This document shows positions 1 to 8,951 of a stretch of DNA of 41,107 nucleotides, in pieces; positions within the stretch are counted from its first letter, which is position 1, and each line of letters opens with the position of its first letter. Below the pieces are notes generated by a model. The model ran no database searches and was not told where the DNA came from. It was given only the letters and a program-made list of their open reading frames with translations. Position numbers and translations under genes: made by a program. The DNA lies in the NCBI GenBank assembly GCA_016844585.1, contig JAERMM010000004.1, positions 1 through 41,107 of the forward strand, in the 5' to 3' direction. Source of the stretch: Chloroflexota bacterium (GTDB lineage Bacteria > Chloroflexota > UBA6077 > SHYK01).

Positions 1-1119
1 TGTGGTCATGGCTCCCACCGTGTCAGCCGCCCAACCGGCGGGCAGAGCTGATAGCGGGGCGATGCTCCAGCTCATCATGTAGACGCTCATGGTCCGGCCG
101 CGAAGCTCGTTTGGCGTCGCGAGGTTGAGGATGGTCTGGCCGGTGATCAGCGACAGCGCCTGCGACACCCCCAGGACCACGAGCGTCACCATCGCGATCA
201 CGAGAGAGCCGGTCGCCGCGAACGCGACAATCGCGGCACCGTAGATCGCTCCAGAGACGATAACGACTCTGCCTTTCATCTGCATCCTGTGGATCGAAGC
301 CGAACCGATCGCACCGAGCAAAGAGCCGAACCCCAGGCCAGCCATCAACAGACCCAGCCCGCCACCACCGACGCGAAAGACGTCGGCCGCAAGAGCGGGC
401 ATCAGTGGAACATACGCCATTCCCAGAGCGTTCTCGATGACGCAAACGATTGTGCTGGCTCGCACCGTCCTCTCGTCGCGCACAAACCGCAGACCTTCGG
501 TGAAGTTGCCGATCACGGAGCGTTGAGGGGCGACGCCAGCGCGTGACGTATCCGGTCGCAGCAGGAGCGTCAGCACGACCGCCAGCACGAAGAGCACCGC
601 GGCAACCACGAACGAGCCGGTGTTTCCCCCGGCGGCGATCAGCAGCCCCGCTATCATCGGTCCCAGCACGCGTGACAAGTTGAAGGAGATCGCATTGAGC
701 GCTACGGTGTTGGCGACCAGCGATGGTCCCGCGACCTCCGGACCCAGAGACTGGCGGGCAGGCAGGTTGATCGCCGCCGCCGCCGCAATCACGGTCATCA
801 GGGCGAGGAGCTGCCAGGGTTCGATCGAGTCGGCAGCGATGAGGGAAACCGTCACCATTCCGCCGAGCAACTGGAACACGTTGGAGTAGAGGAGCATCTT
901 GCGCCGGTTCCACCGATCGGCGATGACGCCACCAGGAAGCATCAATACGAGCCCGGGGAGGGCCGCCGCGACGTTCGTGACCCCCAGGAACGTCGCGGAC
1001 TGCGTCAGCTCCCAGGCTAGCCAGGACTGCGCGGTGACGTACACCCAGAAGCCAAGGTGTCCGGCGAAGGTCCCGAACCAGAGATTTCGAAAGTCTCGGA
1101 CGCCAAGCGCCGCGAACAT
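1..1119 (-). CDS. MFS transporter, partial (runs off left edge)
   Basis: An uninterrupted frame of 373 residues runs from an ATG at 1119 to the window edge with no stop. The protein is very hydrophobic and alternates membrane helices with short loops. It starts MFAALGVRDFRNLWFG and carries the short basic loop DRWNRRK between helices 2 and 3, typical of the major facilitator superfamily. The later stretch NLATPNELRGRTMSVY matches the repeat of that loop seen in EntS/MFS_3-type exporters. It likely exports a small molecule; the substrate cannot be told. It lies 53 bases after the recN stop, so it is probably the last gene of the tlyA-nadK-recN operon. A GTG at 1134 is an alternative start; neither start has a clear ribosome binding site. 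The C-terminal part is outside the window. Confidence 0.85.
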   Translation of the reverse strand, partial: MFAALGVRDFRNLWFGTFAGHLGFWVYVTAQSWLAWELTQSATFLGVTNVAAALPGLVLMLPGGVIADRWNRRKMLLYSNVFQLLGGMVTVSLIAADSIEPWQLLALMTVIAAAAAINLPARQSLGPEVAGPSLVANTVALNAISFNLSRVLGPMIAGLLIAAGGNTGSFVVAAVLFVLAVVLTLLLRPDTSRAGVAPQRSVIGNFTEGLRFVRDERTVRASTIVCVIENALGMAYVPLMPALAADVFRVGGGGLGLLMAGLGFGSLLGAIGSASIHRMQMKGRVVIVSGAIYGAAIVAFAATGSLVIAMVTLVVLGVSQALSLITGQTILNLATPNELRGRTMSVYMMSWSIAPLSALPAGWAADTVGAMTT

Positions 1120-1172
1120 GGGTGGCAGTTTCACGGCTCTCGGCGCCGAAGCGTGTAGCGCACGACCGGTGC

Positions 1173-2993
1173 TCAACTCGAAGTGGCCTTCCAGTCCGAT
1201 GCTCGCCGAAGCAACTCATCGGCACTCCGTCGGGCCGCAGGGCCTGCACTGGCGCCCGCGAGCATAGCAGCGATCTCGTCAGCTCGTGCCTCGCCGTCGA
1301 CGCGGTTTACTGAGGTCACGGTCCGACCGTCCTTGACACTCTTCGCAACCACATAATGCGCATCGGCATAGGCCGCCACCTGAGGAAGGTGGGTGACGCA
1401 GATGACGTGGTGGCTCCGCGCAAGACGCCAGAGCTTCTCGCCAATCACGTGTCCCATCCTCCCACCGACGCCCTGATCCAGCTCATCGAAGACCAGAACC
1501 GGCGTCTCGTCCACTTCAGACAGCACTGACTTGAGGGCAAGCATGAAGCGAGCCAACTCGCCGCCGCTCGCGATTCGTGCAAGCGATCGCGGGTCCTCCC
1601 CTGGGTTCACCGAGATTAGGAACTCGACCTGGTCGATGCCCCCCTCGTCGAAAGCGACAACTCGGCCGTCGGAAAGCGGCAAGCCCTTAGAATCGTCCGT
1701 CTGGACCATCGACACAGCGAAGCGCGAGCCAGCCATTCCCAGACCGTCAAGCTCATTCTCCACAAGCACCTCGAGATCCCGCGCCGCGCTCGACCTCGTT
1801 GCGGACAGTACAACAGCCGCGCGAGCAGCCTCGTCGATCTGCTCGTGCGCGGCCGACCGCAGGTCGTCCAAGCGCTCATCGCGGTGTTCGATCTGGTCGA
1901 GGCGTCTCCTGGCGCCCTCGGAGTACGCCAGTACATCGGCCAGCGTGTTCCCGTACTTTCGCTTGAGCTCGGCCAGTCGCAGCAGTCGCTCCTCAATGGT
2001 GTCGAGGGCCGCCGGATCGTCGTCCAGCGACTCGGCATAACTGGACAGTGCCCGGGAGAGATCCTCGGCTTCCTCGATCAGCTCGGTCAGCCGCTCCTCC
2101 CGACCCTCGAACCGCGGATCGAGCGACCTGATCTCGGCAAGGTGGATGGCTGCCGATTCGAGCAGGCCCACGCCCCCCGGAGATTCGTCCCCACCATGGA
2201 GCGCGTCGTGGGCGGCGGTGGTGAGCTGGCGCAGACGCAGCGTGTTCTTCAGGCGAGAGCGACGCGCGAAAAGCTCTTCTTCCTCGCCGGCCTGGACCCC
2301 CGCCGAATCAATGTCGGCAACCTCATGCCTCAGCAGCGTTGCCTCGCGCTGCACCTCGCGATCCCCCTCTTCGATGCTCCGGATCTCGCGACGGAGCGCG
2401 GTCAGCGATCTCGCCGCCGACGCCATCGCATCTCGAAGCGTTCCGGTGCGCGCGTACCGATCCAAGACCCCGAGGTGCCCCCGCGATCGCGTGAGTGACA
2501 CGTGGGAAGCCTGCGAGTGAATGTCAACGAGTTGCTCAGCGAGTCGCTGAACCAGGCCTACGGCCACCGCCCGGCCGTTCACCCGGCTCACACTGCGACC
2601 ACTCATGACCTCGCGCGCAAGGATCAGCCCCTCGTCGACCGGTAGATCGTTCTCGAGGAGAAACCCAGCGAGATCACGCGCCGCCTCAGGTGGAACATCA
2701 AACATCGCCTCCACCGAGGCTCGCTCCGATCCAGTGCGAATCCACAACGGATCCGCACGATCGCCGATCGCCGCGCCAAGCGCATCGATGATGATCGATT
2801 TGCCGGCGCCCGTCTCGCCACTAAGCACCACCAGGCCAGGGGCCCACTCAATGCGCAGGGCCTCAACAATCGCGAAATCACGGATCGACAGCTCTACAAG
2901 CTGGCAACGCGGCGTTGGCGCGCGCTGTCGATCAGTTGCAACGTGGCCCGCTTCATCGTCGCCGTGAGCGTCAGTGGGGACCTCGGCTCGCAT
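1173..2993 (-). CDS. recN: DNA repair protein RecN
   Basis: A 606-residue SMC-like ATPase that acts early in double-strand-break repair. It has a Walker A motif GETGAGKS at about 59-66, a long charged coiled-coil middle, an ABC signature SGGEL at about 476-480, Walker B VLVFDE at about 499-504, and a switch histidine region VTHLPQVAAYAD. The length is slightly above the usual ~560 because about 30 non-conserved residues precede the conserved LVELSIRDFAIVE. The ATG at 2993 shares one base with the nadK stop (TGATG), which supports translational coupling and this start. No ATG or GTG occurs right at the conserved N terminus. Upstream neighbours nadK and tlyA are the classic partners of recN. 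Confidence 0.96.
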   Translation of the reverse strand: MRAEVPTDAHGDDEAGHVATDRQRAPTPRCQLVELSIRDFAIVEALRIEWAPGLVVLSGETGAGKSIIIDALGAAIGDRADPLWIRTGSERASVEAMFDVPPEAARDLAGFLLENDLPVDEGLILAREVMSGRSVSRVNGRAVAVGLVQRLAEQLVDIHSQASHVSLTRSRGHLGVLDRYARTGTLRDAMASAARSLTALRREIRSIEEGDREVQREATLLRHEVADIDSAGVQAGEEEELFARRSRLKNTLRLRQLTTAAHDALHGGDESPGGVGLLESAAIHLAEIRSLDPRFEGREERLTELIEEAEDLSRALSSYAESLDDDPAALDTIEERLLRLAELKRKYGNTLADVLAYSEGARRRLDQIEHRDERLDDLRSAAHEQIDEAARAAVVLSATRSSAARDLEVLVENELDGLGMAGSRFAVSMVQTDDSKGLPLSDGRVVAFDEGGIDQVEFLISVNPGEDPRSLARIASGGELARFMLALKSVLSEVDETPVLVFDELDQGVGGRMGHVIGEKLWRLARSHHVICVTHLPQVAAYADAHYVVAKSVKDGRTVTSVNRVDGEARADEIAAMLAGASAGPAARRSADELLRRASDWKATSS

Positions 2994-3799
2994 CAGTCCA
3001 GCTTCGCCAGGATCCGACTGTAGAACTCTGCACGCGAGCCGCGCCTCGCGAACGTCGTCGTGCGCTCGCTGAGCCGCGCTTCGACCACACCGCTGTTCCA
3101 CAGGGTCTTGTCGATCTGGCCATCAACCCCATCAACGGTCATGACTGCGGGCTGCGATGTCCATACTTGTAGTCGGAGGGGGATGTCGCCGGGCACCACG
3201 AGGCTGCGCACGGCGGAAATGTGCGGGCAGATAGCAGTCACAACGAGCTCAGTTGAATCGGGCGCCAGGATGGGTCCACCCGCGGCGAACGAGTACGCGG
3301 TCGAGCCCGTCGCGGTAGCAACAATCAGGCCATCGCAGCGGAAGCGGTGGAGAGGGTGGCCATCTGTTGAAAGCTCGACGGTTACGGTTCGCAGCGACTG
3401 TCCCCGGCCAACCACGATGTCGTTCAGCGCCAGGAACGAGCCCGGATCTGCTCGAAGCATCGCACGGCGGTCCACCCAGTAGCCACCACCCAGGTAAGGG
3501 TCTAATCCACTTGGGAGGTCCGAAGGCATCAATTCTGCAAGGAATCCCAGACGTCCCATTTGTATGCCCAGGATGGGGACATCGCACTCGGCGAGCCAGC
3601 GTGCCGTACGAAGAATCGTCCCATCGCCGCCAAACGTTGCCACGAGACGGGCGTCCACCGGAGGATCAGCGGTTTCCAGGTTCCAGGCGGATATCAGCGT
3701 CGCCCGATAAGCACGCTCTTCCAGGTATGCCGCGCATCGCTTGGCAAGACCGAGAGCGCCTTCGACCATGGGCTGGTACACGAGCACAACATCAGACAT
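2993..3799 (-). CDS. nadK: NAD(+) kinase
   Basis: A 268-residue cytosolic kinase that makes NADP from NAD. The family signature GGDGT is at 57-61, followed by GRLGFLAEL at 82-90 and the second NAD-binding block DGLIVATATGSTAYSFAAGG at about 156-175. The chosen ATG at 3799 gives MSDVVLVYQP and overlaps the end of tlyA by 8 bases; a TTG 12 bases upstream is possible but less likely. The stop shares a base with the recN start. Gene order tlyA-nadK-recN is conserved in many bacteria and supports the call. Confidence 0.96.
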   Translation of the reverse strand: MSDVVLVYQPMVEGALGLAKRCAAYLEERAYRATLISAWNLETADPPVDARLVATFGGDGTILRTARWLAECDVPILGIQMGRLGFLAELMPSDLPSGLDPYLGGGYWVDRRAMLRADPGSFLALNDIVVGRGQSLRTVTVELSTDGHPLHRFRCDGLIVATATGSTAYSFAAGGPILAPDSTELVVTAICPHISAVRSLVVPGDIPLRLQVWTSQPAVMTVDGVDGQIDKTLWNSGVVEARLSERTTTFARRGSRAEFYSRILAKLD

Positions 3800-4601
3800 C
3801 TTGTTCAGCAAGGGCGCGTTGTATGAGATCGTCGACGGAGCGGCAGGACAATTCCGCCACTTCCGAACGTCGGCGAATCCACGCCAGGAACTCGACGTTG
3901 CCGGCGGGCCCCCGAATCGGCGAAGCCGTAACGTCTAACAACTGGTTCGAACTCGCATCGAGCCAGGAGGCCAGCCTGAGCAACACGTCGCGGTGAACTG
4001 TCGGATCGCGCACGACCCCGCCCTTACCGACACGGTCCCGCCCCGCTTCGAACTGTGGCTTAACAAGTGCCACAAAGTCGGCCTCGGCGCTTGCGATCCG
4101 GACCAGAGCCGGCCACAGGATCTCCAGCGAGATGAAGGAGGCATCGACCGTCACAAGCCCTGGGGCCTGGGGCAGGGTCTCGAGGTAGCGGGCATTCACG
4201 CGTTCCATTAGTACGACACGCGGATCAATCCGAAGTCGCCAATCCAGTTGTCCATAACCAACGTCGATCGCGTAAACGCGCTCGGCGCCGCGCTGCAGCA
4301 AGCAATCCGTAAAGCCCCCGGTCGAGGCGCCGACGTCTGCACAAACGCGGCCGTTAGGGTCGACGCCAAAGCGGTCCAATCCGTGAGCGAGCTTGATTCC
4401 GCCGCGACTGACGTACGGCGCCATTTGGCGGACTTCGACTGGCACATCGTCGCGGACCAACTGCCCGGGCTTGGCGCCAGGCGATCCCTGCACCGCGACA
4501 TCCCCGGCGAGAACCAGCGCTCGGGCTTTCTCGCGACTGGGCGCGTGGCCACGACGCACGAGGAGCTCGTCGAGTCGGACCCGCGGCGCTGGAGGGGCCA
4601 T
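3792..4601 (-). CDS. tlyA: TlyA family rRNA 2'-O-methyltransferase / haemolysin-like protein
   Basis: A 269-residue protein with an N-terminal S4 RNA-binding domain (about 7-65, RLDELLVRRG...SREKARALV) followed by a Rossmann FtsJ-type methyltransferase. The SAM-binding motif DVGASTGGFTD is at about 89-99. The catalytic-type residues D153 (VDASFIS) and K181 (ALVKPQFE) can be seen. Family members 2'-O-methylate 16S and/or 23S rRNA and can set capreomycin sensitivity. The ATG at 4601 is chosen because the protein then begins directly before the S4 domain. A -10-like TATACT ends 7 bases upstream, so the mRNA may be leaderless. A GTG at 4646 would lie upstream of that promoter. It is the first gene of the operon tlyA-nadK-recN-MFS. 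Confidence 0.94.
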   Translation of the reverse strand: MAPPAPRVRLDELLVRRGHAPSREKARALVLAGDVAVQGSPGAKPGQLVRDDVPVEVRQMAPYVSRGGIKLAHGLDRFGVDPNGRVCADVGASTGGFTDCLLQRGAERVYAIDVGYGQLDWRLRIDPRVVLMERVNARYLETLPQAPGLVTVDASFISLEILWPALVRIASAEADFVALVKPQFEAGRDRVGKGGVVRDPTVHRDVLLRLASWLDASSNQLLDVTASPIRGPAGNVEFLAWIRRRSEVAELSCRSVDDLIQRALAEQDV

Positions 4602-4608
4602 CTCGGCA

Positions 4609-4616
4609 AGTATACT
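4609..4616. promoter_or_regulatory. Palindromic shared -10 element for divergent tlyA and prenyltransferase genes
   Basis: The 8-base palindrome AGTATACT presents TATACT on both strands (4614 to 4609 on minus, 4611-4616 on plus), five of six matches to the sigma-70 -10 consensus. On the minus strand the predicted start site falls within one or two bases of the tlyA ATG. On the plus strand it would give a leader of about 130 bases for the prenyltransferase gene. A poor -35 match (GTGAAG, 17-base spacer) exists for the tlyA direction; none is clear on plus. Confidence 0.5.
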
Positions 4617-4756
4617 CGCGCGTTTTCCAGGCTTCACCCGATTCACGTGGGACCGCGCTCGTCAGCCCAGACGGATTGCAGCGCCGGGCAGGGCTAGCCG
4701 CGGAAAGCCGCTATAGTTCAGCCATTGGAGAGGCGTTGGAACGATCCGGAGGGCCG

Positions 4757-5671
4757 GTGCGGCTAGCTACCGACGGCATTTCGACCCCCGCGGAAGGCCT
4801 GCCGCTTGCAATCCTCCGCGAGCTGCGGCCGAAACAATGGTTGAAGAACGGCCTGATCTTCTTCGGGCTGGTCTACGCCCTACAACTCGCCAACCTGCCC
4901 CTCGTGTTGAACGCGCTCCTGGCGTTCGCGAGCTTTTGCCTCGTCTCCAGCGCTGCCTACGTGGTCAATGACCTCCGAGACATCGACCTTGATCGTAAGC
5001 ATCCAACCAAGCGGTGGAGGCCACTCGCTTCGGGAGCGCTTCCCGTCAGGCTCGCCGCTCCGTTGGCGACGTTTCTGCTTGTGGCCGGACTTGCTCTGGC
5101 AATCCCGCTGGGCGGCATGTTCATCGCCATCATTGTGACCTACCTGCTCCTGACCACGGCCTATTCGTTGTGGTGGAAGCACGTTGTCCTCGTCGACATC
5201 TTCTGCGTCTCGTCCGGCTTCGTGCTGCGCGCCGTGGCGGGGGCAGTCGCAGTCGACGTGCCGATCTCGCCGTGGCTCTACGTATGCACTATCCTGGGCT
5301 CCCTGCTCATCGCCCTCGGGAAGCGTCGCGCAGAGCTCCTCGAGGCTCAGGTATCAGGCGAACTGCACCGTCCCGCTCTCGAGGACTACACCGTAGGGTT
5401 TCTAGACAATCTGATCGTGGTTGCCGCGACGGCCAGCGTCATGGCCTACTCGCTGTACACCTTCTCAGCAGAGAACGTGCCGCGAAACCAATCCATGATG
5501 ATCACAATACCGGTCGTGCTGTACGGCGTCTTCCGCTACCTGTTTCTGGTTCAGGTGCACCGCCAGGGCGGAAGCCCCGACGAGCTATTGCTGCGGGACC
5601 GCAGCCTGGCAGCATCGGTGGTTCTATTCCTGGTCCTCAGCGCAGGCATTCTCTACCTCAGCCCGCGCTGA
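4757..5671 (+). CDS. UbiA-family prenyltransferase, decaprenyl-phosphate phosphoribosyltransferase-like
   Basis: A roughly 304-residue polytopic membrane protein with about 8-9 hydrophobic helices. The first Asp-rich motif NDLRDIDLDR (about 71-80), continuing KHPTKRWRPLASG, is the form seen in DPPR synthase (Rv3806c-like) proteins that transfer phosphoribose to polyprenyl phosphate, rather than the NDYFD-type motif of quinone enzymes. The product would feed decaprenyl-phospho-arabinose synthesis, but no DprE partner is in the window. The GTG at 4757 has a GGAGGG ribosome site 3-4 bases upstream. In-frame TTG codons at 4676 and just before 4757 are alternatives. It is divergent from tlyA and converges on rpsI with 47 bases between stops; no clear terminator is seen there. 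Confidence 0.85.
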   Translation: MRLATDGISTPAEGLPLAILRELRPKQWLKNGLIFFGLVYALQLANLPLVLNALLAFASFCLVSSAAYVVNDLRDIDLDRKHPTKRWRPLASGALPVRLAAPLATFLLVAGLALAIPLGGMFIAIIVTYLLLTTAYSLWWKHVVLVDIFCVSSGFVLRAVAGAVAVDVPISPWLYVCTILGSLLIALGKRRAELLEAQVSGELHRPALEDYTVGFLDNLIVVAATASVMAYSLYTFSAENVPRNQSMMITIPVVLYGVFRYLFLVQVHRQGGSPDELLLRDRSLAASVVLFLVLSAGILYLSPR

Positions 5672-5718
5672 CGGGGACCGGTAGGAACGACAGTCGCCCC
5701 AGCGCAACGCTCTCCGCG

Positions 5719-6129
5719 TCAGCGCTTTGTGTACTGAGGCGCCTTTCGCGCGCGCTTGAGGCCGGGCTTCTTGCGCTCCTTGGCCCGCGGGTCTCGGGTC
5801 AAGAGTCCCGCCTGTCTGAGCGCCCGCCGATGCTCCTCGTCAACCTTCACCAGGGCCCGAGCGATTCCATGGGTGATGGCGCCGGCCTGACCTGAGAGAC
5901 CGCCTCCGTTCACCTTCGCCAGGACGTTGAACGACCGATGCGTGTTGGTAACGCGGAGCGGCAATGTGATTTGCGCTTGCCAGGCCAACCGGGGAAAGCG
6001 CTCCTCGAGCGTCTTCCCATCAATGATGACGTTGCCGGTGCCCGGCTGCAGCAGGACCCGAGCTACGGCCGTCTTGCGGCCACCAAGACCTGTCATCCCG
6101 GTTCGCGGCGTTCGGGCGGATCGAATCAT
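5719..6129 (-). CDS. rpsI: 30S ribosomal protein S9
   Basis: 136 residues of the small-subunit head protein whose C-terminal tail reaches the P-site tRNA. Conserved features are the GRRK-type start ([12 protein letters not shown]), the glycine-rich [20 protein letters not shown], and the terminal [17 protein letters not shown] with the invariant final KR. The ATG at 6129 overlaps the rplM stop in an ATGA arrangement, so the two are translationally coupled as is usual for L13-S9. It is the last gene of the long ribosomal block. Confidence 0.98.
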   Translation of the reverse strand: MIRSARTPRTGMTGLGGRKTAVARVLLQPGTGNVIIDGKTLEERFPRLAWQAQITLPLRVTNTHRSFNVLAKVNGGGLSGQAGAITHGIARALVKVDEEHRRALRQAGLLTRDPRAKERKKPGLKRARKAPQYTKR

Positions 6130-6578
6130 TCTTGAGACCCTCCGGTCTGGGCGCCTACCTGCGCGGAGTGTGGATGCGTCGGACCTGGATAGACGCGCAG
6201 CTTACGGAACATAGATCGTCCCAGGGACGACTTCGGCAGCATACCCCTGATGGCATGTTCGATCACACGCTGCGGCAACCGACGTAAGAGGTGTTCGAGG
6301 CTTTCGGCCCGGAGCGACCCCAGATATCCGGAGTGTCTGTAGTACATTTTTTGCTGCGGCTTGTTCTTGCCGGTGATACCGACCCGCGCGGCGTTCACGA
6401 CAATAACGTGATCTCCCACGTCCATGTGCGGCGCATAGATCGGCTTGTGCTTCCCACTGAGCAGGCGAGCCACATCGGTCGCAAGGCGGCCCAGCGGTTT
6501 CCCTGTCGCGTCGATCACGTGCCACGACCGGGTAATATCACCCAACTTCGGGGTGTATGTTCGTGCCTGATCTGCCAT
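6126..6578 (-). CDS. rplM: 50S ribosomal protein L13
   Basis: 150 residues. The family core is visible: W19-H-V-I-D-A ([17 protein letters not shown]), the [22 protein letters not shown] block and the C-terminal [17 protein letters not shown]13 is an early assembly protein binding 23S rRNA. The ATG is preceded by a strong GGAGG with 5-base spacing. The 3' end overlaps rpsI by 4 bases; truA ends 21 bases upstream. Confidence 0.98.
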   Translation of the reverse strand: MADQARTYTPKLGDITRSWHVIDATGKPLGRLATDVARLLSGKHKPIYAPHMDVGDHVIVVNAARVGITGKNKPQQKMYYRHSGYLGSLRAESLEHLLRRLPQRVIEHAIRGMLPKSSLGRSMFRKLRVYPGPTHPHSAQVGAQTGGSQE

Positions 6579-6599
6579 TGTTCCCTCCGTTGGGTCGGT

Positions 6600-7352
6600 T
6601 CAGTAGGTTACTTCACGAAGTGTCAGGCCGCTTGCCGGAGCGGTTGGGCCCGCGGCCGCCCGGTTGGCCAGCCGTAACATGTCACCAATCGAGGTCGTCG
6701 GACGCTTTCCGTGCCCGACCAGCAGAGCCGACCCCACGATTGAGCGTACCATGTGGCGCAAGAACGCATCGGCCTCAATGTCGAACCGAAGGATACGCCC
6801 ATCATTGAGATCTCGACTCCACGCCGCGCGAAAGACGCGACGCACCGTGCTCTTGTCCGGATCGTCCTGGGTTCGGTGGGTGCGAAAAGACGCGAAGTCG
6901 TGAGTCCCAACGACCGCTCTACAAGCCTCGTCCATAGCCTCCACGTCTAGCGGGTCGTCCACATGGGCCGTACGCCGCCGCTCCCATATGTTTCGATCTT
7001 CGCCGTTCCAGACCGAGTACTCATAGCGCCTTGTCTGTGCGCTTCGTCGAGCATCGAAGGTCTCATCAGCCTCTGCCATCGCTCGCACTAAGACGTCTGC
7101 CCCTGTCAGCGCATTCAGCGCTCTCTTCAAGTCCGCCAGACAAATCGTCGATTCGATACGAAAGCTTACGACTTGCCCGGTGGCATGCACGCCGGAATCC
7201 GTTCGTCCCGCGGGCGTCACCCGAATCGCCTCACCAGTGACTCGCGTCAGGGCCACCTCTAGCTCGCCACCGATCGTTCGCGCCCCAGGTTGCGGCGCGA
7301 ACCCGTAGAAATCTGTGCCTTCATACTCCAGGTCTGTGCGAATCACTCGCAC
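6600..7352 (-). CDS. truA: tRNA pseudouridine(38-40) synthase
   Basis: About 250 residues. TruA isomerises uridines 38-40 in the anticodon stem of tRNAs. The catalytic aspartate lies in AGRTDSGVHA (about D52), and YEGTDFYGF near the N terminus is the usual opening block. I chose the GTG at 7352 because AAAGGGG sits 6 bases upstream; a second GTG is 6 bases further in. A longer open frame extends upstream but it overlaps rplQ and has no conservation. rplQ-truA-rplM-rpsI is a common gene order. Confidence 0.95.
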   Translation of the reverse strand: MRVIRTDLEYEGTDFYGFAPQPGARTIGGELEVALTRVTGEAIRVTPAGRTDSGVHATGQVVSFRIESTICLADLKRALNALTGADVLVRAMAEADETFDARRSAQTRRYEYSVWNGEDRNIWERRRTAHVDDPLDVEAMDEACRAVVGTHDFASFRTHRTQDDPDKSTVRRVFRAAWSRDLNDGRILRFDIEADAFLRHMVRSIVGSALLVGHGKRPTTSIGDMLRLANRAAAGPTAPASGLTLREVTY

Positions 7353-7383
7353 GCGCAGCCCCTTTGGCCACCAGTAACGCGCG

Positions 7384-7737
7384 CTAGAACGCAAGCTCGA
7401 TCTGGGCCATCGGCGCGCTGTCGCCGCGCCGTGAACCAAGATGCAGCAGTCGAACGTAGCCCCCGGTCTTATCGGCGAACCGCGGCGCCAACTCGTCAAC
7501 CAGTTTGTTCGCGATGTTGACGTCATACAAGCGTGCGATGATCTGCCGCCGTGCATGCAGATCACCTCGCTTTGCCAGCGTAATCAGGTGCTCCGCGACC
7601 GCGCGAAGCTCTTTGGCTTTCGGCTCCGTCGTCCGTAGCCTCTCGTAACGGAACAGGTCCGTTGCCTGGTTGCGGAGCAGTGCCGTTCGATGTCCCGAAG
7701 GCCGCCCAAGCTTTCTCTTACCGTGCAGATGGCGCAA
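7384..7737 (-). CDS. rplQ: 50S ribosomal protein L17
   Basis: 117 residues, matching the family length. The conserved opening [20 protein letters not shown] and the block [17 protein letters not shown] are clear, with [20 protein letters not shown] near the end. L17 lies near the peptide exit tunnel. The start codon is TTG (7737) with the purine-rich GAGAGAGG 7 bases upstream. It follows rpoA by 14 bases, the standard alpha-operon order. Confidence 0.97.
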   Translation of the reverse strand: MRHLHGKRKLGRPSGHRTALLRNQATDLFRYERLRTTEPKAKELRAVAEHLITLAKRGDLHARRQIIARLYDVNIANKLVDELAPRFADKTGGYVRLLHLGSRRGDSAPMAQIELAF

Positions 7738-7751
7738 CGCTTTGCCTCTCT

Positions 7752-8819
7752 CTAGTCGTCCGCTTCGGCGCGGCTGTGACCGCCCCGCCGAGCCCGCCCA
7801 CGCGACTTGGTGTACGCTTCGTCGTCGTCTTCGAACTCATCCTCGTCGGCGATTTCATCCTCGTCGTACTCGACGGATGCACGGAATGTCGAACCCTCAC
7901 CGGACGTCGCAATGCCGCGCTCCGCGAGCTTTTCGTGCAACTCCTGTAGCGACTTCTGCCCGAAATTGCGCAGCCCAAGGAGTTCGTCCTCGCTCATCTG
8001 CAGCAGTTGACCCACAGTGGTGATCTGAGAACGCTTCAGGCAGTTGTACGTCCTCGATGACAGGTCCAGCACCTCAATCGGCATGGCGTCCGTACCGGGG
8101 GGGATTGGCGTGGGACCGGGCCCGGGTTTGAAGTACGTCGGGCCGCTTTCAGCAAAGATCGAGAAGTGCTTGATAAGGATTTGCGACGCCTGAGCTAGCG
8201 CCTGCTTTGGTCCGATCGTTCCGTCCGTCTGGATCTCGATCATCAGCTTGTCGTAGTCGGTGCGCGCACCAACGCGCGTTTTCTCGACCCGGTAATTCAC
8301 ACGTCTAATAGGCGTGAAAACGGCATCGATGGGGATCACGCCTATCGTGGTCGAGTCGCGCCCCTCGGCAGTCCTGTAACCCTGCCCCTTCTCGATCGTG
8401 AGCAGCATCTCGAGTCGCGCGTCACCGCTGTCAAGCGTGGCGATAAGCAACTCGGGGTTCACTATCTCGATCTCCGGCGGCACCTGAATGTCACCAGCAG
8501 TCACGGCACCGGGTCCGGTTGCGTCCAATCGGACGTTGATCGGCTCGTCCGTGTACGACTTCAATCGAATCTGCTTCAGATTGAGGATGAGCTCCGTCGT
8601 GTCCTCGCGAACCCCAGGAATCGTCGAGAACTCGTGAAACACGTTTTCTATCCGTATGGCCGTCACAGCCGCTCCGGTCAGCGACGACAACAGGACGCGG
8701 CGAAGCGCGTTGCCGACTGTTAAACCGAATCCATTATCGAGCGGCTCGATCTCGAACTGTCCCAACTCGCCCGAAAGGTGAATCGTCTCCACGTTCGTGG
8801 AGGAAATCTCGTCCTGCAA
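7752..8819 (-). CDS. rpoA: RNA polymerase subunit alpha
   Basis: 355 residues. The N-terminal dimerisation domain (about 1-240) has [11 protein letters not shown] and [22 protein letters not shown] proline-rich linker leads to the C-terminal DNA/activator-binding domain with [18 protein letters not shown] and [15 protein letters not shown]. About 40 further residues form a strongly acidic then basic tail ([18 protein letters not shown]), not found in most alpha subunits. The start is a TTG; a TAG lies just upstream in frame and GGGAG is 11-12 bases away, so no longer ATG start exists. A GTG nine codons in is a weaker alternative. Confidence 0.97.
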   Translation of the reverse strand: MQDEISSTNVETIHLSGELGQFEIEPLDNGFGLTVGNALRRVLLSSLTGAAVTAIRIENVFHEFSTIPGVREDTTELILNLKQIRLKSYTDEPINVRLDATGPGAVTAGDIQVPPEIEIVNPELLIATLDSGDARLEMLLTIEKGQGYRTAEGRDSTTIGVIPIDAVFTPIRRVNYRVEKTRVGARTDYDKLMIEIQTDGTIGPKQALAQASQILIKHFSIFAESGPTYFKPGPGPTPIPPGTDAMPIEVLDLSSRTYNCLKRSQITTVGQLLQMSEDELLGLRNFGQKSLQELHEKLAERGIATSGEGSTFRASVEYDEDEIADEDEFEDDDEAYTKSRGRARRGGHSRAEADD

Positions 8820-8877
8820 CCTCGAATTCTCCCTTGCCTCGGCCTAAGCGAAGCTGCAACCGCGGCTGACCTTCCGT

Positions 8878-8894
8878 GCGCGGCCGCGCCGCGC
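8878..8894 (-). other. GC hairpin between rpsD and rpoA
   Basis: A perfect 7-base-pair G+C inverted repeat (GCGCGGC and GCCGCGC) with a 3-base loop lies in the 132-base gap between rpsD and rpoA. No T-run follows on the minus strand, so it is not a standard terminator. It may be an mRNA processing or stability element. The rest of the gap shows no recognisable promoter or coding frame. Confidence 0.4.
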
Positions 8895-8951
8895 ATTCCC
8901 GAACCCGTTCGCTCTGCAAATCCGCGGCCCTGGCGACCGTGATCGCGGCTT

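Noticed and set aside
23-1249. A 408-codon open frame overlapping the MFS gene on the same strand
   Set aside because: It is Arg/Gly/Asp-rich with no hydrophobic pattern or family motif, whereas another frame encodes a clear membrane transporter. It is a high-G+C shadow.
2994-3101. Longer N terminus for RecN
   Set aside because: It would overlap nadK by more than 100 bases and is not conserved; the TGATG junction fixes the start at 2993.
4757-5671. UbiA-family gene read as 4-hydroxybenzoate polyprenyltransferase
   Set aside because: The Asp-rich motif and the following KHPTKRWRPLASG resemble DPPR synthases, and no quinone genes are nearby. Phylogeny would be needed for certainty.
5672-5718. 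Bidirectional terminator between the prenyltransferase gene and rpsI
   Set aside because: No stem longer than about 4 base pairs with a T-run on either strand could be seen.
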